Shown here: one piece after another, positions 9,395-18,524 of the stretch
Numbering within the stretch: position 1 is the first letter of the stretch
Layout: each line of letters begins with the position of its first letter
DNA from: Pseudomonas sp. C2B4
Lineage (GTDB): Bacteria > Pseudomonadota > Gammaproteobacteria > Pseudomonadales > Pseudomonadaceae
DNA length: 64,000 bases
Direction: 5' to 3'
Assembly: GCF_013359695.1 (NCBI RefSeq)
Contig: NZ_JABFMU010000023.1
Span: 1-64,000 of the forward strand
Position numbers and translations under genes: made by a program
Notes under the pieces: model-generated
Told to the model about the DNA's origin: nothing
Seen by the model: the letters and a program-made list of their open reading frames with translations, nothing else
Database searches by the model: none

Positions 9395-9429
9395 TGTGCC
9401 TCCGGCAAGCTGTGTTAGCGTGTTAGATA

Positions 9430-9720
9430 TCGTGCAAATTTGGAAGATATCTAACAAGGTAGGTCTATCTTAGCTCATGCAGTGAGCGATAGGTAGTGCA
9501 TCCATGCACGTTATCTCTCACAAAATGGGGGATATCGTTCAAGGATGAGCGAGGGGTAGCTCATGGGGGGGTAGCTCATATAGTGAGCTAACCTAGCTCA
9601 CAGATAGTGAGCGGGGGTTAGCTCATGGATAGTGAGCGATGGTGGTGCAAAGTAGGTGAACTGAGGTTCGCTCAAGTCGTGAGCTAGGCAATGCCCTGGA
9701 AGCCCCGTAATTCAAGGGCT
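9430..9720. other. oriV: Putative origin of replication with GCTCA/TGAGC iterons
   Basis: More than ten copies of GCTCA or its complement TGAGC occur in about 280 bases, many as pairs such as TAGCTCATATAGTGAGCTA. This density is not seen elsewhere in the window. The position, directly upstream of the leftward rep gene, fits iterons bound by Rep. No clear DnaA box or A+T-rich unwinding element was identified. Confidence 0.65.
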
Positions 9721-9865
9721 TCTATCTCCTGGTTCTTATGATCTCTAACCACTCCAACTCATGCAGTGGCTGTTAGGGACTCAAGGTCGCCTGCCGGCGG
9801 CGGCCAGTCGTGAACGAATGACAGACTACGGCTACGCCTTCGCTAGTCATTCATTCCCAACCGGC

Positions 9866-10495
9866 TCAACTGGATAAACCTTCGACCAGTTCGTCACGGA
9901 TACGCATCACGGTCGTTGTTGAACAAGCTGCATGACGGGCGATTGCTCGGATCCCTAGGCCAGCGGCCAAAAGCTCACTAACACGCTTTCGTAGTTCCAG
10001 ATCTGCCGGTCTGCCCTTGTAGACCCCTGCGGCTTTGGCTTTGGTGATGCCTTGCGACTGCCGGTGCCGACGCTGCAGATAATCCTTCCGGGCGATTGCC
10101 GCCATCATATCCGTCATCATTGAATTGATCGCGGCCAACATTCGATCTGTGAACTCGTCACCAGATGGCAAAGTGAGGCCCTGGTAACTAGTCGGCAGGT
10201 CGACAGCTACGATTCGCAGCCCTCTGCTGTCAATCGCCGTTCTCAGTGCCCGCCAGTCCTGGTCGTTCATACGAGACAGCCGGTCAATAGCTTCAACCAG
10301 AATTACGTCACCCCGGCGCGCATCGTTCAGAAGGCGTTGAAGCTCTGGCCGATCAGCGAGCGCGCCGCTGATGTTCTCCATGTAACTGGCAGCGATAACC
10401 TTTCCGTGGCTTGCAACAAATTCTTCCAGTTGATCACGGGCACGACTGGCGTCCTGATCCTCGGTAGAGGCTCGGAGGTAAGCACGCACGAACAT
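9866..10495 (-). CDS. Serine resolvase, probably for plasmid multimer resolution
   Basis: 209 residues. The N-terminal catalytic domain of the resolvase/invertase family starts MFVRAYLRASTEDQDASRAR with the active serine at about residue 10. It continues with the EAIDRLSR helix and ends in a helix-turn-helix (AAGLGIRAIARHAACSTTTV). It stands alone beside the origin with no transposase near, so a role in resolving plasmid multimers is more likely than transposition. Its own site would be in the 10.5-10.7 kb gap. Confidence 0.8.
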   Translation of the reverse strand: MFVRAYLRASTEDQDASRARDQLEEFVASHGKVIAASYMENISGALADRPELQRLLNDARRGDVILVEAIDRLSRMNDQDWRALRTAIDSRGLRIVAVDLPTSYQGLTLPSGDEFTDRMLAAINSMMTDMMAAIARKDYLQRRHRQSQGITKAKAAGVYKGRPADLELRKRVSELLAAGLGIRAIARHAACSTTTVMRIRDELVEGLSS

Positions 10496-10762
10496 GTAAA
10501 CCTCTCTGTATCATTTTGGGTGTGTTCATGTGAGTGTATCAGAAAGGCTGTCACTTAAATTGAATCGTTCGTGAAGATCCAGAGCGCCGCCGCGTCTTAC
10601 TTGAGATATACCCAAATATGACAGGGTGATCACACCTAGCAGGGGCAACCCGTCACATTGATTACTCGCTTTTTCGTGCAGGCGCTGCGGTGGGTGAGGA
10701 TGTCGCTAAGCCCGGAGGTTATGCCCCTGTGTCGTACTATACAGGGGCACCATGTTGCTGTT
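10496..10762. promoter_or_regulatory. Resolvase upstream region with long palindrome
   Basis: No gene seen. The interval contains a likely resolvase promoter and res region near 10500-10600. It also contains an interrupted palindrome at 10723-10748 (GCCCCTGT / ACAGGGGC arms) whose core CTGTGTCGTACTATACAG is one of four dispersed copies of a second operator-like motif. Confidence 0.5.
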
Positions 10763-11179
10763 TCAGCGCTTCCACGCTTCACGAAGCCTTGTCAGTACAG
10801 GCGCAGCATTTTCAATTGCCGTGCGGTGATCAGATGCCGCTGATATCTGCGCCATAGCATCAATCACGGGTTTGTACTGTTCGTCAGCTTTCTCCTTCCC
10901 GTGCAGCTTCACCAGCTCGGTGTGGCCAACATCAGGTAAAGGCAATGGTTTGTTGTTCTGGGCTTCGGTCAGAGCTTCGCGTGCGCTCTTGTAATTCAGT
11001 TCGGCGGTGGCTAATTTTTGATAGTGCTTCTGCCGTTCGATTTGCTCTGGCTCGAACTCAGCGGCAAGTTGAAGCTGAGCCATCAGCCACAATGATTGGT
11101 CGATTCTGCTCACAGCTTCGGATAGAGGCCGTAGGATTTCGGACAGCTCTTTCATGGTGACTGGTTTGTCATTGCTCAT
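10763..11179 (-). CDS. Unknown protein at end of the par operon
   Basis: 138 residues, largely helical and charged, with a heptad-like N-terminal half (MKELSEILRPLSEAVSRIDQ). No family recognised. It follows the KorA-like gene by four bases and is therefore the last gene of the parA-parB-korA operon. Confidence 0.65.
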   Translation of the reverse strand: MSNDKPVTMKELSEILRPLSEAVSRIDQSLWLMAQLQLAAEFEPEQIERQKHYQKLATAELNYKSAREALTEAQNNKPLPLPDVGHTELVKLHGKEKADEQYKPVIDAMAQISAASDHRTAIENAAPVLTRLREAWKR

Positions 11180-11183
11180 GGGC

Positions 11184-11525
11184 CTACTCCTTGTGATTCA
11201 TTGAATTCTTCTGCCAGTAGCGCACGCGTACCGCGTCGGCTTCCTTGACGAAGCGATCGATCATGTCGGTGGGTGCGCAGATCTGCGCGCACTTCCAGCC
11301 TTCGGGGGTCTTCATCAGGTATGCCGAATAAATTTTGTTGCGAATGGCAAGTGCCCGTTGCTTGGTGAGCCCATGTGCATTTGCAACGGCTACAAGGCCC
11401 TTGCCTTCAACCAGCAGCTCATAGGCAACATCGAGGTTGCGGGCATGCATCTTTGATTTTGAACGGATCCGCTCGAATTCATCGGGCGGGATCCGTAGGT
11501 CCTGGTCAGCAACTCGGCTACTCAT
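11184..11525 (-). CDS. korA: KorA/TrfB-like transcriptional regulator
   Basis: 113 residues. The helix-turn-helix (LVAVANAHGLTKQRALAIRN) followed by P-EGW and a short C-terminal region parallels KorA/TrfB of IncP plasmids, a dimeric repressor of backbone operons. It overlaps the end of parB by four bases (ATGA). KorA-type proteins bind short palindromes, so the two dispersed palindrome families in this window are candidate targets. A second KorA-like protein is encoded at 53.6 kb. Confidence 0.65.
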   Translation of the reverse strand: MSSRVADQDLRIPPDEFERIRSKSKMHARNLDVAYELLVEGKGLVAVANAHGLTKQRALAIRNKIYSAYLMKTPEGWKCAQICAPTDMIDRFVKEADAVRVRYWQKNSMNHKE

Positions 11526-12448
11526 TCCGGTGCTTTCCAGTTCTCGGCCTGGGCGGCTCGCGCTTTGTCCAGCTCGGTTTTGAGATAGTCGATTTCGGAT
11601 TGCAGGGTTTCAACCTGTGCGGACAGGACGGTATTCGCCTCGCGCAACTTGTCGAGTTCATCATCGAGAAGGGCAGGGCCTGCGGGTTTGGCCTTCGTCT
11701 TTGACCCGCCATGAACGCGCAGGGCTTTGGTGTTGCGCAGCGCTGTTCTGACCTCTGTCCGCACGTTCATATCTGGATTTGCGTCTGCACGCTGTAGCAG
11801 GTCAGCAGCTGCAGCGCTGTCCAAGCGACCAAGGCGACCTAGATCATTGACAGTCGATATATCCGCGGTGATGCCCTTGGTAACAGCCTCACGGCTGGCC
11901 CCGTCACTGGTTACGTTTTCCAGATAAGCGATGCGTTCCGCTACCCAATTGAGGCTTTTGTTCCATTCGTTAGCAACCGCCTGCAGGGTTCCCAGCTCGT
12001 CCTTGTCGGCTTTCAGAGCGAGTGCAATGTCCAGCTGACTGAGGTTTTCGCTGTGTACGTTCTCAGAACGCTGGATGCGCTTGGCCTGTGCGTCTGTAAG
12101 TTCACGCACAACCGCTTTCAGCAACATGCCTTTCAGTTCGCAAGCCAGGTAACGGCGTTCACCTGCAACCATCAGGTATTTGAAACCTGACTCGGGGTTG
12201 GGGTGGGGACGGAGAATTGCAGGCTCGATCTGTCCGTTCTGTTCTATGTCGTCGCCCAGCTCCTCAAGCGACTCCTTGGAAAACCCGGGGTTATTACGGT
12301 TTCGAATCTGCTTGATGCATTGTATTTCACCGGTGCTGACGCCGATGATGGTTTCACCATCATTGAGCGCCGGTTTCTTCTGAAAATCCGAAAGTTTTTT
12401 TGCAGTCGCAGAAACGGCCCTGCCAAAAGGATTTGGTTTCTTCGTCAT
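11522..12448 (-). CDS. parB: ParB/KorB-like partition protein
   Basis: About 309 residues from MTKKPNPFGRAV, which follows the parA stop by ten bases with a GAGG site. The ParB N-terminal domain is visible (RNRNNPGFSKESLEELGDDI, ILRPHP, VAGERRYLACELKG), then a helix-turn-helix region and a C-terminal coiled coil (DDELDKLREANTVLSAQVETL). ParB proteins spread from a centromere site and load onto ParA. KorB-type members also act as repressors. No classical parS was found beside it; the TTCTCGC palindrome upstream of parA is a possible site. Confidence 0.8.
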   Translation of the reverse strand: MTKKPNPFGRAVSATAKKLSDFQKKPALNDGETIIGVSTGEIQCIKQIRNRNNPGFSKESLEELGDDIEQNGQIEPAILRPHPNPESGFKYLMVAGERRYLACELKGMLLKAVVRELTDAQAKRIQRSENVHSENLSQLDIALALKADKDELGTLQAVANEWNKSLNWVAERIAYLENVTSDGASREAVTKGITADISTVNDLGRLGRLDSAAAADLLQRADANPDMNVRTEVRTALRNTKALRVHGGSKTKAKPAGPALLDDELDKLREANTVLSAQVETLQSEIDYLKTELDKARAAQAENWKAPE

Positions 12449-12458
12449 GTGATCTACC

Positions 12459-13232
12459 TCAGATTGACCAGACCTTCTCAAGAACAGCGGCACAGGCAGA
12501 TTTCATTTCCCGTCCTGCAGCACGCTGACTACCGGATTTCGCTTTCCACCAAACCGGATTGCCGCTAGCGAGTGCCGAGTTGATGCATGGCCGGTGAACG
12601 ATATGGACCGGAAACATGGCATCGCCATAGCTCTCCTGAAGGCTTGGCAACAGGTCAATTTCATTGGTTGATCGGCTGTTGATCTGGTTTGGAAGAAAAC
12701 CGAGGAACTGCAAGTTCGGGTTGTACTGCTCACGCACAGCTTCGATAGTGGACAGAAGCTTGGGCATGCGAGCGAGTGTGAATCCGCTGATATTGAAAGG
12801 CGACACCACCGCGTCAGATGCTGCGAGCGCGGCGATCATCCGGCGTTGCAGGTTGGGCGGTGTGTCAATCATGCAGAGGTCAAAATCAGCGGAGAAGTGA
12901 TCGAGCGCTTCTTTCAACCTGGTCACGATGCTGAGATCCATGTCGTCAACATCCAGCAATGGAACATCGGCCTCGATTAGCCAGATGTTTGCCGCGACCT
13001 GGCGAGGGTACAAGCCCTTATATTCGTCGCTGAATAGCATGCTTGATTGGACATAGGTTGTGTCGTCCCCGTCTTCGAGAGGCGGGTAGAACTGCGATAG
13101 ATCGCCTTCATCGAGGTCGACGACAAGAACGCGTTTACCTTGCTCGGCTGCGAGACTGACAAGATGGACTTCAATAGTCGTTTTGCCGACGCCGCCTTTC
13201 TGGTTCGCCACGGTTGTGACTTTCATCGCCAT
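12459..13232 (-). CDS. parA: ParA-type partition ATPase
   Basis: 257 residues. The start at the ATG at 13232 is supported by GGAG nearby. The deviant Walker A is KGGVGKTT near the N-terminus, Walker A' is VLVVDLDEGDLSQF, and the Walker B region is DLCMIDTPPN. It lacks a long N-terminal HTH extension, as in IncC-short or ParA-Ib proteins. It is first gene of the parA-parB-korA-orf operon and would position plasmid copies over the nucleoid with ParB. Confidence 0.9.
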   Translation of the reverse strand: MAMKVTTVANQKGGVGKTTIEVHLVSLAAEQGKRVLVVDLDEGDLSQFYPPLEDGDDTTYVQSSMLFSDEYKGLYPRQVAANIWLIEADVPLLDVDDMDLSIVTRLKEALDHFSADFDLCMIDTPPNLQRRMIAALAASDAVVSPFNISGFTLARMPKLLSTIEAVREQYNPNLQFLGFLPNQINSRSTNEIDLLPSLQESYGDAMFPVHIVHRPCINSALASGNPVWWKAKSGSQRAAGREMKSACAAVLEKVWSI

Positions 13233-13345
13233 GGGTATTCTCCGGTGAGCGCTGATTTGTGTAGGCACATCCTTGCATGGGTAAACCCCTTGGTCAACAC
13301 CTTAATAGGGTTTACTTTGCATTCTTTCTCGCATGCGAGAAATAG
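13233..13345 (-). promoter_or_regulatory. parA promoter region with two inverted-repeat systems
   Basis: Contains the perfect 16-bp palindrome TTCTCGCATGCGAGAA at 13326-13341. It also contains a second inverted repeat, GTAAACCC (13281-13288) and GGGTTTAC (13308-13315), flanking a TTGACC -35-like element read leftward. The layout suggests dual control of the par operon. Confidence 0.6.
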
Positions 13346-13882
13346 GCAGCCTGCTAAAATCGGCACCGGGTCGGGGGTCTATAGAGCGGGGCGTTTCCTT
13401 GCGCATCTATAGGGCACTGATCAAGGGTGGCGGATCAGGGCGGCTCCTGTCCGCCGCCCGACCTCTCTAGACCGGGCATTCTGACCGTTCGTCTCCTGTT
13501 TGTAACAAAATGTCATTTCCGTTGTCATTAGCGCGTGAAGCACTGTCGTGGTGCCACATCCGCTCTTAGGCAAGGCACAGCCTTGCACCACTCGATGACG
13601 TGAATATGGAAATTCGCAGCCCTTTCAAACACTTATAGAACCATAACCGTAGCCGGGCTAATGCCTGGGGCTAGGCCTTTCGTTTTTTATCTGCATGGAT
13701 CCAAATTTTTCAGAATGAAACCTTGATTTCGTCAAATGAAATGAATATTCTGTGTCACGAAACAGCGATTTCATGGAATAAAACCCGATAGAGGGAAGAA
13801 ATGAGAGGTGGGATCTAGATCAAAGACGTGTAGGACTCCAGTATCGCCCCTGTATCTAGTGAACGGTTGCCCAGGGGAAATG
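13346..13882. other. Gene-free region upstream of the conjugation operon
   Basis: About 530 bases without a convincing gene. It presumably carries the rightward promoter of the conjugation operon. A TTTC/GAAA-rich partial dyad lies at about 13723-13780, ahead of the first gene. A G+C-rich segment followed by CGTTTTTT near 13650-13690 may be a terminator. Confidence 0.35.
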
Positions 13883-14155
13883 ATGCAGAGCCTAGACAAA
13901 AGAGAGTTGGCGGTTTTCGCCGTCGCACAGCCGGACTACCGCGTCGTTCTTGAGGAACGAATCGAAAGCGACGGACGGAAGTGGGCATTAATTATTGAAA
14001 GTCCTTCGACGGGACAGGTTTACAACGTTGTAACCGCGTTAGGGAAAACCAGGTTATTCAAGAATGCCGATACTGCTATCGACTTCATAAAGGAAACCTG
14101 CCCTAACAATCCTTTTAGAGTAATAACAGTAACCTACGGGGTTCCCCCGTCATGA
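13883..14155 (+). CDS. Unknown 90-residue protein leading the conjugation operon
   Basis: The start MQSLDKREL follows AGGGGA closely; two adjacent ATG codons are possible. The protein reads like a small mixed alpha/beta domain (RKWALIIESPSTGQVYNVVT). It has no signal peptide or transmembrane segment. It precedes virB2 by 16 bases in the same direction, so a role in transfer control is possible, but no family is recognised. Confidence 0.5.
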   Translation: MQSLDKRELAVFAVAQPDYRVVLEERIESDGRKWALIIESPSTGQVYNVVTALGKTRLFKNADTAIDFIKETCPNNPFRVITVTYGVPPS

Positions 14156-14171
14156 TGAAAGAGGCAATGGT

Positions 14172-14633
14172 ATGCAATCTCAAACTTCCAAAGTTGGACG
14201 CAACATAGAAGGACTGAACAAACAAACTTGGCGCACTTGGCTCAAGGCCAAAGCATCACAAACCCTGCAAAGCGTTCTTTCGCAAAAGACCCCGTCGCAT
14301 AAAGCGATGATGCGTAATGATTGGGTGGCCAAGGCTACCAAGTTTGCAACGCTGGGGTCGATTCTCTCGCTCGCCCTGATCCCTGAATTCGCCAACGCTG
14401 CACTGGATTTCAGCGGATTGAAGGGCATGGCCAAGGACTTTGTGTCCTTCCTCATCTTTGACGTTGGTTACTACCTGGGTATCGCAGCCATTGCGTTCTG
14501 CGGTTTCCAGGCGAAGTCCGGTCGTATGTCGTGGGGCCAGTTTGGCTGGGCCGTATTCGGTATCTTCCTGGTGTTCTTTGCCCCGAACTTTGTCGACACG
14601 ATCAAAGAAGGCGCTCAATCAAGCTTGAGGTAA
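14172..14633 (+). CDS. virB2: VirB2/TrbC-type major pilin
   Basis: 153-residue prepilin. A cationic extension of about 50 residues precedes the signal peptide, which ends IPEFANA near residue 76. The mature part of about 77 residues has two hydrophobic helices (FVSFLIFDVGYYLGIAAIAF and FGWAVFGIFLVFFAPNF). VirB2 subunits form the conjugative pilus. The long N-terminal extension is larger than in Agrobacterium VirB2. First of the virB2-virB11 gene set. Confidence 0.85.
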   Translation: MQSQTSKVGRNIEGLNKQTWRTWLKAKASQTLQSVLSQKTPSHKAMMRNDWVAKATKFATLGSILSLALIPEFANAALDFSGLKGMAKDFVSFLIFDVGYYLGIAAIAFCGFQAKSGRMSWGQFGWAVFGIFLVFFAPNFVDTIKEGAQSSLR

Positions 14634-14636
14634 TCC

Positions 14637-14930
14637 ATGGCCGAGCCAGATCCTGATGAAGGTGAAGTGCTCGTAGTGGCGATGGCCCGGCCATCAATGG
14701 TGGGGCCGTTTACCTTATCGAGTATTTTGATCAGCCTTATAACCCCAGTGTTAGCAGCACTGTTACTTCGATCACTTTATGTGCTCGCTACGATGCCAAT
14801 ACTTTTTGCCGCTGCGTACTGGATCTGTAGCAAAGACGTGTACTTGTTCGGTGTGCTTAGAGCAGCATTCAAGTTGAGAGCATCACGACTACGTAAACTG
14901 TGGGGATATAGAAGTTATGCGCCTCGTTGA
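14637..14930 (+). CDS. virB3: VirB3-like inner-membrane protein
   Basis: 97 residues with one strongly hydrophobic pair of segments (SSILISLITPVLAALLLRSL, then a second around ATMPILFAAAYWI) and a basic C-terminus. Size and position between virB2 and virB4 are typical of VirB3, a small T4SS inner-membrane component. Overlaps virB4 by 14 bases, indicating translational coupling. Confidence 0.8.
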   Translation: MAEPDPDEGEVLVVAMARPSMVGPFTLSSILISLITPVLAALLLRSLYVLATMPILFAAAYWICSKDVYLFGVLRAAFKLRASRLRKLWGYRSYAPR

Positions 14931-17601
14931 TAAAGCTTTTAATAAGCTAGTGCGAAATATGGATCTTTCGCTTGGTGTCCAACATCCAGAAGGGTCCGAT
15001 CAGGATCTCGATGAGTTGGTGGTCAGCGAGATGGTGCCGTATGACGTGCATTATGACGATCAAACTGTCATCACCGGCGAGGATTCACTGGTGCAGGTCA
15101 TCAAGATCGATGGCCTGATGTTTGACTCGCTCACCAGCACGCAAATCAAGCTGTTTGAAGAACGCCGTAATACTGTGCTGCGCACGGTGGCGAGCAGCGA
15201 TTTTGCCATTTACGTTCATGTCATTCGTCGCAAGGTAACGGACTTTCCCGAAGGGCAGGGCGGTACTTGGTTCTCCAAGTATTTCAATGCCCGGTTGCGC
15301 AAGCGCTATGAGAACAGAGGTTTCTACGTCAACGAGATCTATATCTCGTTGGTCCGCAATCGCTTTCGCTCCGGCGTGCCTGGACTCATGGATCGTGCAT
15401 TGGCGCTGGTTACTGGTAACTCCGCTGCGGATGAAGCTGGCGAGACACATGAAGCGATGGCCGACTCGCTCTACAAGGCAGCAAACCTTGTACTGCGAGG
15501 CTTGTCCGATTACGGCGCTACTCGTCTTCGCATTCAGCGTCATCCGACCGCAACCAATGGTGTAGTTGATCGCGAAGCTGCATATCAAGCAGTGTCCCGC
15601 TTCCAATGGAAATGGGAGGACTTCAAGGTCCAGCTTGGGGATCACGATGAGTACGACGCGGAAGCTGTTTATGATTACCTGGGCGAGGAATACTGCGAGC
15701 TGAGTAGCTTCTTCAACTACTTGATCAACCTTGAGTATCGGAAAATCCCCGTCACTGAGCTGAAAATCAAGGAGGCGTTGCCCTATGCCCGGTTGAATTT
15801 CCGCATCCTGGCGAACATGTGCGAGATTCGAGGCAGTACGTCAGCTCGCATCGGTTCCATGTTGAGCATGGCCGAATGGCCGCGTCGTACACCGTCGCGC
15901 ATGATGAATAAATTTCTCCAACAGCCTGTTGAATTCATCATCACTCAGTCGTTTTTCTTTGAAAACCGCATTGAAGCTGAATCCGCAATGATGGATGAAA
16001 CTCGGCGTCTCAAGGTTGCGGATCCACACAAAATCTCGGAGGACGATGCAAAGGAACTGGCAGAGGGTATCCGTGCTTTGCGCCGTGGCGATACAGTCAA
16101 TGGCAAACATCACCTGACCATTTTCATTCACGTTCCCTCAGACGCCAACACCAACGCCGAGAGTCGCAAAGCCAATGTGAAGCGACTGGATGATGCGGTG
16201 GGTTTGATCGAGGGTTGTTTTGTCGACCTGAACGTCAAGTCGGTTCGTGAGTGGTTGGCCCTTGAGACGTTCTACTGGTCGCAGCTACCTGGTCAACAAG
16301 AAGCTCTTATCGGTCGCCGGGGAAAGATCAAGTCAACCAACTTTGCGGGCTTCGCGTCGTTGCACAACTTTGCTCGCGGACGTCGTGACGGCAACCTATG
16401 GGGCCCTGCAATCACTGCTTTCGAAACGGAAAGCGGCACTCAATATAACTTCAACTACCACCGTGAATTGGAAGGGATGGTCGCTGGCCACACTGGTGTG
16501 GCCGCAGGCACCGGGTCGGGTAAAACCGCATTGATCGCTGAAACGGTCAGTGAAGCGGACAAAGCCTTGCCGGTGGTGTACTGGTTTGACATGCGGTACG
16601 GGGCCACCGTTTTCATGATGGCTATGGGTGGCGTTCATTCGATCCTTTCACCACACAACAGCATGGGTTGGAACCCTTTCAAGTTGCCTGATACGGCTGA
16701 GAACCGTGCCTACCTCATCGATCTACAGATCCAGATGCGGGAGTGCTACGCAAGCACCCCCACTGAGGCCGACGACATTAAGCGGTTCAAGGATGCGGTA
16801 AACGAGAACTACGAGCTGCCATACGAAAATCGCCGGTTGCGCAATGTCGTATGGACTTACGGGCACGGAGCTTTAGCCGACATTATGGCTATTTGGCACG
16901 GTGCCAAAGGAATCGAAGGCGCAAACGCCGGGGTTTTTGATAACGAAACCGATACTTTCGATCTCAGTAAATCCCGGCACTACTGCTTTGAAATGTCGGA
17001 GCTGATGAAAGGTGGCGATGCGCGCCCGGAACTGCCTGTCGTGATGAGCTACCCACTGCACTGCATTGAGCAGGCTATGGATGGCAGGCCATTCATTCTG
17101 GTTTTGGATGAAGGCCAGAACCTGGTCAAAAACGATTTTTGGCGCAATCGGATTGATAATTTCATCATGCAGATCCGCCGTAAAAACGGGATTTTGATCT
17201 TCATCACCCCTGACGCGAAATACTTCCACAGTGAAACCGACTCCATCGACAAGCAGACCGTGACCAAGATCTACCTGGCCAGCGACTCGGTGAAAGACGA
17301 AGACCACACGAACCTGACGGAGGAAGAAAAGAAGTGGTTGCGCGAGCTGAATCCAAAGGACCGCAAGTTCTTGATTCGTCGCGGTCAGGAATCGATTCGT
17401 GCGTGCTTCGACCTGACTTCCGATAACCCTGAAGAAGACCTGTCCGATTTCATCCCGGTCCTGTCTTCAAACGATGTTGGTGTGGCCTTGATGTACTCAA
17501 TCATTGAGCGCCTGGGCACCAATGACCCCGAGGTCTGGGTGCCAGTTTTCATGGCAGAGGCCAAGGCCAACAACACCCATAACTTAAAGGCGATCAAATG
17601 A
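14917..17601 (+). CDS. virB4: VirB4 T4SS ATPase
   Basis: 894 residues. CagE/TrbE-type N-terminal domain, then a RecA-like ATPase with Walker A AGTGSGKTALIAET near residue 530 and Walker B FILVLDEGQN near residue 727, followed by RRKNGILIFITPDA. VirB4 energises pilus assembly and substrate transfer at the inner membrane. The gene overlaps both neighbours (virB3 by 14 bases, virB5 by 4). Confidence 0.95.
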   Translation: MRLVDKAFNKLVRNMDLSLGVQHPEGSDQDLDELVVSEMVPYDVHYDDQTVITGEDSLVQVIKIDGLMFDSLTSTQIKLFEERRNTVLRTVASSDFAIYVHVIRRKVTDFPEGQGGTWFSKYFNARLRKRYENRGFYVNEIYISLVRNRFRSGVPGLMDRALALVTGNSAADEAGETHEAMADSLYKAANLVLRGLSDYGATRLRIQRHPTATNGVVDREAAYQAVSRFQWKWEDFKVQLGDHDEYDAEAVYDYLGEEYCELSSFFNYLINLEYRKIPVTELKIKEALPYARLNFRILANMCEIRGSTSARIGSMLSMAEWPRRTPSRMMNKFLQQPVEFIITQSFFFENRIEAESAMMDETRRLKVADPHKISEDDAKELAEGIRALRRGDTVNGKHHLTIFIHVPSDANTNAESRKANVKRLDDAVGLIEGCFVDLNVKSVREWLALETFYWSQLPGQQEALIGRRGKIKSTNFAGFASLHNFARGRRDGNLWGPAITAFETESGTQYNFNYHRELEGMVAGHTGVAAGTGSGKTALIAETVSEADKALPVVYWFDMRYGATVFMMAMGGVHSILSPHNSMGWNPFKLPDTAENRAYLIDLQIQMRECYASTPTEADDIKRFKDAVNENYELPYENRRLRNVVWTYGHGALADIMAIWHGAKGIEGANAGVFDNETDTFDLSKSRHYCFEMSELMKGGDARPELPVVMSYPLHCIEQAMDGRPFILVLDEGQNLVKNDFWRNRIDNFIMQIRRKNGILIFITPDAKYFHSETDSIDKQTVTKIYLASDSVKDEDHTNLTEEEKKWLRELNPKDRKFLIRRGQESIRACFDLTSDNPEEDLSDFIPVLSSNDVGVALMYSIIERLGTNDPEVWVPVFMAEAKANNTHNLKAIK

Positions 17602-18284
17602 TGGCTCGTATGAAGAAACTAGGTCTTGCTACAGCGATAACTCTTACGCTCGGTGGTGCAGCGAACGCGGGTGTCCCTACATTCGACTACGCAAACGCTG
17701 CCGCGATGGCTCAAGAGCTGCTCCAGCTCCAAGAGCAATTCAAGGTACTCAAGCAGCAGTACGAAACTCAGACCAACATTATGAACAACATGCGCGGTTC
17801 CTATGGCCGTGGTTCTATCGGTCTGAATGATTCGATCAATTCCGCGTCCGTGGTGCCTGGTTCCTGGCAAGAGGTGGTATCTCGTCAGAACTCTGGTGCC
17901 TACGGCAGTAAGCAGTCGCATTACGAGGAACTGGTCAACACCTTGCCGCAAGAGCTGTTCGCTAATCCGGATAGCAATCGCGCACGCGGCTATCAACTCA
18001 GCTCTAACTCTGTCGTTGCCGCCATGTCCGCCGGTGAAGCGCTGTACAGCGAGGTACAGGTTCACTTGAACAACCTGACCACGATGTCAATGCAAGTGGA
18101 TAACACCACCAACGCGAAGGACGCCGCCGATCTGCAAAACCGTATTGCCACTGAAAACGGGATGCTGACTTCGGCCCAGTCCAAATTGCAGGCGTTGAAC
18201 ATGAACCTGCAGGCGAATCTGGCGAATCAGGAAAACCAAGCAACGTCGCAGAACGAACAGTTCTTCCGTTGGAAAAAAGACTAA
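17598..18284 (+). CDS. virB5: VirB5-like minor pilin
   Basis: 228 residues with a cleavable signal peptide ending GGAANA and a long helical, Q-rich mature region (AQELLQLQEQFKVLKQQYET). VirB5 proteins cap the pilus tip and contact recipients. The ATGA overlap with virB4 fixes the start. The gene is followed by one of the dispersed palindromes, which separates it from the next gene. Confidence 0.85.
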   Translation: MMARMKKLGLATAITLTLGGAANAGVPTFDYANAAAMAQELLQLQEQFKVLKQQYETQTNIMNNMRGSYGRGSIGLNDSINSASVVPGSWQEVVSRQNSGAYGSKQSHYEELVNTLPQELFANPDSNRARGYQLSSNSVVAAMSAGEALYSEVQVHLNNLTTMSMQVDNTTNAKDAADLQNRIATENGMLTSAQSKLQALNMNLQANLANQENQATSQNEQFFRWKKD

Positions 18285-18300
18285 TTCTCGCGTGCGAGAA
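18285..18300. promoter_or_regulatory. Dispersed palindrome, site 2
   Basis: TTCTCGCGTGCGAGAA directly after the virB5 stop codon and directly before an AAGGAGAT ribosome site. It could act as an operator of an internal promoter or as an RNA hairpin controlling the following lipoprotein gene. Confidence 0.6.
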
Positions 18301-18311
18301 AAGGAGATCAC

Positions 18312-18524
18312 ATGAAAACTCTTTGGCTGATTCTCAAGATCATCACCGTACCGGCTTGGGGGCCTCTGTGGCTGTTCTACCGGTTTGGCAAATTCATGCT
18401 GCTGCTCGTCATCGTGTCTGCCGCGTCGGGCTGTGTAACCAACACCGGCAAGATCGACAAGTCGCCATGCGCCTGTGAGTTCAAGCCTTTCGTTATTCAG
18501 GCCAAGGAGGCCCGCAATGCCTAA
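18312..18524 (+). CDS. Small lipoprotein, entry-exclusion or VirB7-like
   Basis: 70 residues: a hydrophobic stretch, then a lipobox SAASGC near residue 40, leaving a mature peptide of about 30 residues with a CxC pair (SPCACEFKPFVIQA). The position between virB5 and virB6 is where R388- and pKM101-like operons carry Eex/TrwH-type lipoproteins. These either block transfer into cells already holding the plasmid or belong to the outer-membrane core. AAGGAG precedes the ATG. Confidence 0.65.
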   Translation: MKTLWLILKIITVPAWGPLWLFYRFGKFMLLLVIVSAASGCVTNTGKIDKSPCACEFKPFVIQAKEARNA

